A program made the translations under genes and the position numbers. Below the pieces are notes generated by a model. It was not told where the DNA came from. It saw nothing but the letters and a program-made list of their open reading frames with translations, and ran no database searches. This document shows, one piece after another, positions 8,740 to 16,180 of a stretch of 64,000 nucleotides of DNA (its first letter is position 1; each line of letters opens with the position of its first letter). This DNA is from CAZQQN01 sp964595485 (GTDB lineage: Bacteria; Bacteroidota; Bacteroidia; CAILMK01; CAYYUA01). The stretch covers positions 1 through 64,000 of the forward strand of contig CAZQQN010000003.1 in NCBI GenBank assembly GCA_964595485.1, written 5' to 3'.

Positions 8740-10314
8740 ATGACGCTTAATTCTGGTGGGTCTTCACTGATGGATTTCAAAGGGTGTCTGTTTGATCTTG
8801 ATGGGGTTATCACCAATACAACCACCCTTCATGCCCAAGCCTGGAAACAGATGTTTGATGATTTCCTGGCTGAGTACGGTGCTGCTAAGAATCAAAAATT
8901 TGAGCCCTTTTCAATAGCGGAGGATTATCCGAACTACATAGATGGAAATCCAAGAGTTGAGGGTGTTAAAAGTTTCCTGGAAAGCAGGGGTATCAACCTA
9001 CCATGGAATGATATGATTGATGGTAATGAGGAGTTCACCATCGAATCATTGGATAGGAAAAAGTATGAAATTTTCCATCAATTATTGAAGGAAAGTGCTA
9101 TTGAGGTTTACCATGAAAACAGCCAAAAAATAGTAGAATGGCGGAGAGCTGGTATAAAAACCGGTGTTATATCAGGCTACAAAAATTGTGCGTCAATACT
9201 TAATAAAACCAATTTAAACACCCTTTTTGATGTTCGCGTTGACGGCGTGATAGCCGAGCAAAATAACTTGCAGGGAAAGCCAGAACCCGATTATTACATG
9301 GAAGGGGCTAAGCAATTAGGACTTTCACCTGATGAATGCATTGTTTTTGAAGACGACATTTCAGGTGTTCGAGCTGCTAATGAGGGCGGCTTTGGTTTTG
9401 TCGTTGGAGTGTCCACGATGCAGGGAAAGGAAATGTTGTTAAAAAACGGTGCTGATATTACCGTATCGCATTTGAATGAGTTATCGGATTTTTTACTTGA
9501 TCCACAGTATTCACCTGAGAAACTTGCCAATGCCCGTGACCAACGGTTTTTGGAAAATGTTTCAGTAGACCGTGAGCTGGCCTTATTTTTAGACTATGAT
9601 GGAACCTTGACGCCCATTGTTAATAAACCTGAGGATGCGGTTCTGTCAGATTCCATGAAGCAGGTACTGGCGGACTTAGCCCATAAAATACCGGTAGCTG
9701 TAATAAGTGGCAGGGATTGCGGTCAGTTGGCTTCTTTAGTGGGGATTGATGATATCTATTATGCCGGTAGTCATGGTTTTGATATACAAGGTCCTGGCGG
9801 GTTCACTATGCAAGTATCAAAAGCGCGGTCGCTTTTGCCGGTTTTAGGGAAGGCAGAGAAATCACTTCGTGAACAAACTGAAAATTTAACCGGTGTCCGG
9901 ATAGAACGGAAGCAGTTTGCTATTGCCGTGCATTTCAGGAATTCTGCCCAAAAAGAATATGATGCTTTGGAACCTATCGTGACTAATGTTACCCAACAGT
10001 ATGAAAACCTAAAGCTAAATGGTGGGAAAAAGGTTTTTGAACTTAAGCCAAACGTTGATTGGGATAAAGGGAAAGCGGTTGATTGGTTATTAAAGGAGCT
10101 TAATATCGATGGGTCTAAGCGCTTACCATTTTATTTTGGCGATGATCTTACCGATGAGGATGCATTCCGTGCCTTATTGAGCAAGGGGGTAAGCATTTTG
10201 GTTGGTGACCATGGTCACAAAACTTTTGCGAAATATTACCTGGAAGATGTAACCGAGGTTGAATGGTTTTTAAAAGCCATCAAGGCTAAATTAGAAAATG
10301 CCTATGCGCGATAG
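8740..10314 (+). CDS. otsB: Fusion of beta-phosphoglucomutase-like HAD and trehalose-6-phosphate phosphatase
   Basis: A 524-residue cytoplasmic fusion. The first half (about 12-250) is a beta-phosphoglucomutase-type HAD domain: the DLDGVITNT motif (nucleophile D19, acid/base D21) and, later, KPEPDYY and VFEDDISGVRAA. The second half (about 270-520) is a trehalose-phosphatase HAD domain: FLDYDGTLTPI (about 281) and FYFGDDLTDEDAF (about 466). The TPP half makes trehalose from trehalose-6-phosphate. The PGM half would convert beta-glucose-1-phosphate to glucose-6-phosphate, the product of a trehalose (phosphate) phosphorylase. A GH65 phosphorylase remnant lies just downstream, matching the known HAD-TPP-GH65 arrangement of proteins such as mycobacterial OtsB1. 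Start at 8740, or at the internal ATG at 8770. Confidence 0.92.
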   Translation: MTLNSGGSSLMDFKGCLFDLDGVITNTTTLHAQAWKQMFDDFLAEYGAAKNQKFEPFSIAEDYPNYIDGNPRVEGVKSFLESRGINLPWNDMIDGNEEFTIESLDRKKYEIFHQLLKESAIEVYHENSQKIVEWRRAGIKTGVISGYKNCASILNKTNLNTLFDVRVDGVIAEQNNLQGKPEPDYYMEGAKQLGLSPDECIVFEDDISGVRAANEGGFGFVVGVSTMQGKEMLLKNGADITVSHLNELSDFLLDPQYSPEKLANARDQRFLENVSVDRELALFLDYDGTLTPIVNKPEDAVLSDSMKQVLADLAHKIPVAVISGRDCGQLASLVGIDDIYYAGSHGFDIQGPGGFTMQVSKARSLLPVLGKAEKSLREQTENLTGVRIERKQFAIAVHFRNSAQKEYDALEPIVTNVTQQYENLKLNGGKKVFELKPNVDWDKGKAVDWLLKELNIDGSKRLPFYFGDDLTDEDAFRALLSKGVSILVGDHGHKTFAKYYLEDVTEVEWFLKAIKAKLENAYAR

Positions 10315-10459
10315 GTAATGCCTTACCTGTTACGGTCTTAAACCTTTTTAGCAAACAAGGCTGAAAGTGATCTGCACTTCGGGCAGGGCTTAATAGGCTT
10401 TGCTTAGTGCTCCTGAAATTAAAATGCTGATAGGATTAATTAAGGTGTTGGGATTGAGA

Positions 10460-10724
10460 TTTCTGCCTCTCATTCAAAGTTGCTATACCGATATTGAGAT
10501 CAAGTATGATTGCCTCTGCTTTAATCTTACCCTTGACAGCGGATATTGAGGGATTGAGGTTTCAGCTCCGGTTCTTGGGTAATTGGCTCATGGTTTCCAT
10601 ATCAGATGAAACGCTAATATTGGAAGTGAAAGATGACGAGAATCTACCGGTGCAAATCAGTGTAAACGGGGAAGTTTATCAAATCCTTCGGCCGCATATT
10701 AAACAGTTCAGCTTAGCTACCTGA
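10460..10724 (+). pseudogene. C-terminal remnant of a GH65 (trehalose/maltose phosphorylase-like) gene
   Basis: One frame reads PLIQSCYTDIEIKYDCLCFN up to about 10535, matching the GH65 pattern (L)IQRCYTGIEIrdd.LWFNP. The sequence then shifts frame and continues from about 10536 with DIEGLRFQLRFLGNWLMVSI, DETLILEVKDDENLPVQISV and NGEVYQI, the C-terminal beta-sandwich of GH65 enzymes. The upstream catalytic barrel (normally over 600 residues) is absent: 10315-10460 is non-coding with stops. An open frame of 76 codons (10494-10724) covers the second part but cannot be a working enzyme. The position directly behind the PGM-TPP fusion is where an intact GH65 gene is expected. Confidence 0.75.
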
Positions 10725-10847
10725 TTATGGGTTATGTCTCCCGATAGCAAGTCGTCCATAATTTTTTCATACCTATCATGCTATAAACGTTTAGTCAACG
10801 TTTTAAAATAATAAAGTTAAGTTGAGCTTGCTTTTCTCATAAAATGA

Positions 10848-12728
10848 ATGGTTATGATACGCTTGGTATTAATGCTCCTGCTCATATTAGTTGGAAATTC
10901 TGCTCTATTCGCCCAAACCGGTATATTAAAAGGAAAAGTTAAAAATGCTGAAAATGGAGAAGCCATAATGGGTACCGAGGTATTCGTAACCATTAACAGG
11001 GATACTATTGGCAGAATAACGGATGCAGCAGGTCATTACAAAATAACAGGCTTAATCCCGGATACTTGTAATTTGATTGTTAAAGACATTAGGCAAGAGA
11101 AGAAAGTTTTCGAAGATATCGTGATTCAACCGGGTAAAGTGACTGTCAAAAATGTCACCCTGAAGTTACCCAAAGGAGAGGTAAGAATATCTGGGAAAAA
11201 TCAGGCGTTTCAGTCAGCTGATATGGCTGTGATTGGTGGTAAGGGCAAAGAAGAAAAGTCATCAGGCAAAAAGCCACCCAAAGGTCGCTATAAGCCTGAT
11301 TTTAACAGGGAGGAATACGGGATGGTCCGCTCTAATCCAGTCAAAGCGGTCAAAGATCACCCCCTATCCACTTTTTCGGTTGAGGTGGACAATGCCTCTT
11401 ATGCCAATGCCCGGCGTTTTATCAATGATCATGAATTGCCTCCCAAAGATGCCATCCGTGTAGAGGAATTCATCAATTACTTTGAATACGACTATCCGGA
11501 GCCAAACGGCACACACCCCTTTTCAATCCATACCGAGCTTGGGAAATGTCCGTGGAAAGAAGACCGCCAACTATTGCATGTTGGCTTGGAAGGGAAAACC
11601 ATCAAAAAGGAAGACTTGCCACCTTCTAATTTGGTTTTCCTGGTTGATGTTTCAGGATCTATGAATAGCCGGAATAAACTCCCCCTTTTGAAAAAGTCGC
11701 TTAAACTATTGGTAGATAAGCTCCGGGGGAAGGATAAAATCACCATTGTTGTGTATGCCGGTTCATCTGGTATTGCTTTACCGACTACTACCGGTGATGA
11801 AAAGGTTGAAATCAGTAAAGCCATTCATGGTTTGAAAGCCGGTGGAAGGACCGCCGGTAGCAAAGGCATTAAACTGGCGTATGAAAAAGCCGAAGAAAAC
11901 TTTATGCCGGAGGGCAACAACCGTGTAATTTTAGCTACTGACGGAGATTTTAATGTTGGCGTTACAAGTAAAGGGGCTTTAACCCGGCTTATCGAGAAGA
12001 AGCGGGAAAGCGGTGTTTTTTTATCAATATTAGGTTTTGGTAAGGACAATTACCAGGGCGCTAAAATGGAGCAATTATCCAATAAAGGGAATGGCAATTA
12101 CAGCTATATTGATAATATCCTGGAAGCTAAGAAAAGCCTTATTAGTGAAATGAGTGGTACGCTTTACACCATAGCCAAGGATGTTAAAGTTCAGGTGGAG
12201 TTCAATCCCGCAAAGGTTCAGTCTTACCGGCTACTTGGCTATGTCAACCGGCAACTGGATAGGGAGGATTTTGACAATGATGCTGTAGACGCCGGTGAAA
12301 TTGGTGCCGGCCACAGTGTGACAGCACTGTATGAAATTATCCCGGCTGATGAGGTTGGTCAGAATAGTGAGATCGGAGATTCCATTTTAAAATACCAGGA
12401 AAAAAGCCTCAAAGAGCGAGCCCTTGCCACCAATGAAGTTGGGATGGTAAAATTCCGGTACAAGGAACCGGATGAATCCCAGAGTAAAATGATAAAACAA
12501 CCGATTGATAGGACCATTACCGCTGACCCTTCGAAGGATTTTTACTGGTCCACGGCAGTAGCCATGTTTGGAATGGAGCTGAGGAATTCCGAATACAAAG
12601 GAGAGACGGATTATTCCCTGATTGATCAAATGGCTCAAAAAGGATTGGGTGAAGATCCGTATGGCTACCGAAATGCCCTCCTGAACCTAATCGAGAAAGC
12701 AAAAATGCTAGGGCAGGCAAATGATTAA
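10848..12728 (+). CDS. von Willebrand factor A (YfbK-like) protein with N-terminal carboxypeptidase-regulatory-like domain
   Basis: A 626-residue exported protein. A signal peptide (about 1-22, ending LFAQ) is followed by a beta-sandwich carboxypeptidase-regulatory-like domain (about 25-110). Next come a linker and the YfbK N-terminal region (YGMVRSNPVKAVKDHPLSTFS, then FSVEVDNASYANARRFI). The VWA domain (about 255-440) has an intact MIDAS motif, FLVDVSGSMNS, and the later T-D metal contacts ILATDGDFNVG. The C-terminal 180 residues match the YfbK tail (FRYKEPDE; GMELRNSEYKG). VWA domains of this kind bind metal and mediate protein contacts. The role of the YfbK family is not established. A rho-independent terminator follows at 12813. 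Confidence 0.88.
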   Translation: MVMIRLVLMLLLILVGNSALFAQTGILKGKVKNAENGEAIMGTEVFVTINRDTIGRITDAAGHYKITGLIPDTCNLIVKDIRQEKKVFEDIVIQPGKVTVKNVTLKLPKGEVRISGKNQAFQSADMAVIGGKGKEEKSSGKKPPKGRYKPDFNREEYGMVRSNPVKAVKDHPLSTFSVEVDNASYANARRFINDHELPPKDAIRVEEFINYFEYDYPEPNGTHPFSIHTELGKCPWKEDRQLLHVGLEGKTIKKEDLPPSNLVFLVDVSGSMNSRNKLPLLKKSLKLLVDKLRGKDKITIVVYAGSSGIALPTTTGDEKVEISKAIHGLKAGGRTAGSKGIKLAYEKAEENFMPEGNNRVILATDGDFNVGVTSKGALTRLIEKKRESGVFLSILGFGKDNYQGAKMEQLSNKGNGNYSYIDNILEAKKSLISEMSGTLYTIAKDVKVQVEFNPAKVQSYRLLGYVNRQLDREDFDNDAVDAGEIGAGHSVTALYEIIPADEVGQNSEIGDSILKYQEKSLKERALATNEVGMVKFRYKEPDESQSKMIKQPIDRTITADPSKDFYWSTAVAMFGMELRNSEYKGETDYSLIDQMAQKGLGEDPYGYRNALLNLIEKAKMLGQAND

Positions 12729-12812
12729 CATTCCTGTTTTGAAACAAGAGGCAATGATAAGCAACAAGACCTAATAACGAGCGCACTTATTTTACCCGCT
12801 TTCTGACTTGAT

Positions 12813-12836
12813 AATGCAAGGGGAGTTGCATTTTTT
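12813..12836 (+). terminator. Rho-independent terminator for the VWA gene
   Basis: AATGCAA (12813-12819), a six-base loop GGGGAG and TTGCATT (12826-12832), running into TTTTTT. It lies 85 bases after the VWA stop and touches the stop codon of the convergent gene at 12835. Confidence 0.65.
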
Positions 12837-15800
12837 ACCGCTGTGCTGTGCCCCAATTCATCTTCTTATATTGTTTTACCTTTCTTTGCTTAATCCCTTC
12901 CTTTGCGGAATAGTTTTGTTGTATTAAGAGCCAGCGTTCCATCACCGTTTTAAAGGGAATCAGCAGCGTAATAACAAGGACATTCAAAGCCACTTTAAAT
13001 GCCACCACCCCTCCAAGGTAATCCTCAAAGTAAACTTCCACGTAATTCTGGCAATACTCGAAAATGAGGAATATAACCACGGTACCGAGGGATATCGCAA
13101 ATTTTGCTGCCCTGCCTGTCTGGGTTCTGGCAAAGTACACAGAAATTACCCCTAAAAAGAACAGGACGCCAACCTGGATTACGTAAAACCACGCGGTTCG
13201 GTGAAACGGTGCTAATACTTTCAATTTATACGATGCGATATTACTCTCATGCTCATATATATTTTTAGCCTTTACTTTGAAATTATACTGACCTGGTGGT
13301 AGATTAGTGTACTCTCTTTTTGTGATATTACTCCACTTACTCCATTCATCATCAAAACCGACCATTTTATAACTATACTGAATAGCTTCTTGCTTTTCAA
13401 AATATGGGGCTGAGAAATGAAAACTTATGCGGTTAATATCAGTGGTCAGCGAAGGCACCATCCAATCAGGCTGGGATTGAACAATCTGCCAGGGGGGATT
13501 CAAGGTAGAATCGTAAGCGTAATATTTTCCATGGAGTAAAATACTGTCACCGCCTGAGACTTTTTCGCCCGGTAAGGCAACTTTACTTATAAGGCAATTG
13601 TAATTCCTTAAAAAGTCCTTATTTTCTCTGCTGTCGTATTTTACTAAGCCTTTATTTCCCCCTATCCAGGTAATGTTTGGCTCAGCGCCCGGGCATATAG
13701 CCCTGACCGTTCCAATATCCATGCTTTTAAATGATAGCGAATCCATTTTATAACCATTATCATGGGTAATCAGGTGATAAGTTTGGTCACTTTTGACCCA
13801 GGTATGTCCCTGTTTATCCGTTAGCAGCATTCGAATCATTTTCCCTTGGCCATTTGCTTTCTCCGGCGTGAATAGCTGGCCTAAAGAACTATCAGGGGAA
13901 AACCGATTAGCAGAGGGGTTTGAAGAAGTTTGATTATGATCAGCTACCTTTTGATTTGCGGAGTTTTTCGCTAAACCGGATCTAGCTTTATACAGGCCGC
14001 TATCGGTACCAAATACAATCTGATCACCTAATGGAAAGGTTTTAACGAGACCTTTTGGTAAACCGTCCTTAGTATGGTAATAGGTTTTGTTATATGCCTG
14101 AGAATTAGCTTTTTCATGGTTCTCAGAATGATTGCTGCGAAAAATATCTTTGGCTATGGCAATACGAAGCACCCCTTTTTCTGAAAAAGAAGTCCAAAGG
14201 ATAAGGGAGTCTTGGTAATATTGATGACTAAAGGTGAGAGATCGAATAACTTCCGGAAGGTTCTTTATCGTTAGTTGTCGTTCCCACTTATCCTCATTTG
14301 CTTGTAAAAGCACAATGCCTTCCAAACCCCCAAAAGCAACTATGGGTTTTGAAGTAAAAGAATCTGTTACCTTTTTGGGTGCTTTGGCAATGGCAAAAGT
14401 GTGTTCTGATTCCTTTCTTTTGGTTTTCCAACCTTCTGATGTTTTATCTATTTGGTATAAACCGTCATGGCCTCTACCCAACAACAGTTTATGGCCAGCT
14501 CTTTTAAATGTTAAATTTTGTCCTTTGGTTCCGGGTATGAGTTTGAAGCTTGCGGCCATGTTCCGAGAACCCTTATTGACTTTATAGACACCCTGCATGG
14601 TAGCTATGAACAATGCTTTCTTTTGATCACTGTAATAGCTAACATCCGTGACAACACCAGAGAAAGCTTCACCTTCTTCTGCAACGGTGAATGCGTTGGC
14701 AATTGCCAATTGTGAAATGCCATTATCAGTACATGCCCACAACTGGTTACCATCATCTTTTATGCAATCCCAAACAAAATTATTGGAAAGGTCCTTGTCA
14801 CTGCTCACATGGACAGCCATTTCTCCATTTGGCTTCAGCAACCACAAACCATTCCAGTTAGTATAAACATTAAGAGCAGCGCTGTACGCGTTATTTTTTG
14901 GTTTTAAGCGATTAGCGCCATAGACTTTGGCATTACTAAGCTGATTGGTTAAAGATCCTGCGAAACGGGTTATGCGGTCTTTTCCGGTTTCATCCCCGGG
15001 CTCTTTTGCTTTTTCGCCAAACCGGTATTTGTATAGCCCGCTTTTCCCGGTGCAAATAATGACCTCATTGTGATCCCATGGGACAAAAGCAACCAAATTT
15101 TTATCATTAAAAAAATCAGATCGCGGTAAAAGCTTAAAGCATGACTTGTCTATTTTATTCTTTTCTAATTGGCATCTCAGGATACCCTTATCACGACTTT
15201 GTATCCAAAGCTCCCTGCCACCTGAATCAGTTCCCAGGGCTTCCGAACTAATGACTTCAGATGTAAAGAAATTATTATTAGCCTTTATTGTACTGATGCC
15301 ATTCTTTGAGGCGATGAAAAGGTGTTTTTTGTTAGTGTTAAAAACCACTTTGTTATTCACCGCATGAATTTTCCAGATAATATTGAAATTGCGAAGAGAA
15401 TCCGCTATCTGGTTTGCTAAAGAAACGAAATGCAGCTCACTTGCCTTCTGATTACTGATTGAGAACGGCTGAATTTTGTCATCCTTTGAAGTATCAGTTT
15501 TGTAAGCTGGTATTTCATTATCCGGTGCCAGGTACCCAAAATCACCATTGCCGCCTACCCAAATCCTACCCTCTTCATCAATAGCCATTGAATAAACCGA
15601 AAATCCTTCTTTAACAAAGATTTTTCTCCATTCACTGCCATTGTATTGAAGCACGTATTTGTTGGTGCCGAAGTAAAGGACCCCGTTGCTATCTTTTGCT
15701 GAGCAAAAGGTTTGTGTATGGGCTTCGTACTGTTCTGGTGAGAAATTGTTGATCTTAGGTTTCAGGAACTGTCCATAGGCGAAACTGGAACCAAGTAATA

Positions 15801-15894
15801 AAAGGATAGAAACCCAAAGGAAAAAAAGAATAGCAAAAGAAAGGCGGTAGGACCTTAGGGGTAGCACTTCTAATTTACTAAGAGTATTTATCAT
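12835..15894 (-). CDS. Two-component-type propeller/Y_Y_Y sensor protein with C-terminal membrane region, no kinase
   Basis: A 1019-residue protein. Residues about 18-42 are a signal/anchor segment ending SFAYGQ. About 45-760 contain propeller-type repeats (YFGTNKYVLQYNG, RIWVGGNGDFGYL, QLWACTDNGISQL, TWIGGNKGLVKYD), like the sensor domains of Bacteroidota hybrid two-component systems. About 810-895 form a Y_Y_Y domain (FSAPYF..., YSYKMVGFDDEWS, REYTNLPPGQYNFKVKA). The usual histidine kinase is missing. Instead there are three hydrophobic helices (about 902-922, 932-948 and 961-980) and a short basic tail of about 35 residues. It may sense an outside signal and pass it on through a partner. 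It is the only gene on its strand here, with the DNA-facing output unknown. Confidence 0.8.
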   Translation of the reverse strand: MINTLSKLEVLPLRSYRLSFAILFFLWVSILLLLGSSFAYGQFLKPKINNFSPEQYEAHTQTFCSAKDSNGVLYFGTNKYVLQYNGSEWRKIFVKEGFSVYSMAIDEEGRIWVGGNGDFGYLAPDNEIPAYKTDTSKDDKIQPFSISNQKASELHFVSLANQIADSLRNFNIIWKIHAVNNKVVFNTNKKHLFIASKNGISTIKANNNFFTSEVISSEALGTDSGGRELWIQSRDKGILRCQLEKNKIDKSCFKLLPRSDFFNDKNLVAFVPWDHNEVIICTGKSGLYKYRFGEKAKEPGDETGKDRITRFAGSLTNQLSNAKVYGANRLKPKNNAYSAALNVYTNWNGLWLLKPNGEMAVHVSSDKDLSNNFVWDCIKDDGNQLWACTDNGISQLAIANAFTVAEEGEAFSGVVTDVSYYSDQKKALFIATMQGVYKVNKGSRNMAASFKLIPGTKGQNLTFKRAGHKLLLGRGHDGLYQIDKTSEGWKTKRKESEHTFAIAKAPKKVTDSFTSKPIVAFGGLEGIVLLQANEDKWERQLTIKNLPEVIRSLTFSHQYYQDSLILWTSFSEKGVLRIAIAKDIFRSNHSENHEKANSQAYNKTYYHTKDGLPKGLVKTFPLGDQIVFGTDSGLYKARSGLAKNSANQKVADHNQTSSNPSANRFSPDSSLGQLFTPEKANGQGKMIRMLLTDKQGHTWVKSDQTYHLITHDNGYKMDSLSFKSMDIGTVRAICPGAEPNITWIGGNKGLVKYDSRENKDFLRNYNCLISKVALPGEKVSGGDSILLHGKYYAYDSTLNPPWQIVQSQPDWMVPSLTTDINRISFHFSAPYFEKQEAIQYSYKMVGFDDEWSKWSNITKREYTNLPPGQYNFKVKAKNIYEHESNIASYKLKVLAPFHRTAWFYVIQVGVLFFLGVISVYFARTQTGRAAKFAISLGTVVIFLIFEYCQNYVEVYFEDYLGGVVAFKVALNVLVITLLIPFKTVMERWLLIQQNYSAKEGIKQRKVKQYKKMNWGTAQR

Positions 15895-16146
15895 TGTGGC
15901 CTAATCCTTTCTTTGACCAAATATCTTTGATTTTAACCAATATCAAAAATTGAAAGTAAGGACATTCAAAGGTTTTCACATTTTAAGAGGCATTTTTTTG
16001 CGTTTATTTTCCTTGCAGAACCAATCCTGGTTAAGTAGGTCATTAAGGGCTAATTGTTAATCGGTCTACGTTAATTTTAAAATTACCTTATAATGTATTT
16101 TCAGGAAATAGGCCAACTTCAGCATTAGCAATAGTGTTTAAACCAT

Positions 16147-16154
16147 TACCTTTG
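16147..16154 (+). promoter_or_regulatory. Bacteroidota-type -7 element before the M1 peptidase gene
   Basis: TACCTTTG fits the TAnnTTTG consensus, 26 bases before the ATG at 16181. I see no good TTTG -33 element at the right distance. The position argues that translation starts at 16181 and not at the TTG at 16166. Confidence 0.5.
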
Positions 16155-16180
16155 CAAACTTAATTTTGAAGAATAGAACC

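Noticed and set aside
10741..10847. Direct repeat AACGTTT...AACGTTT near 10785-10805 considered as a regulatory site
   Set aside because: Too short and AT-rich to separate from chance in this intergenic region.
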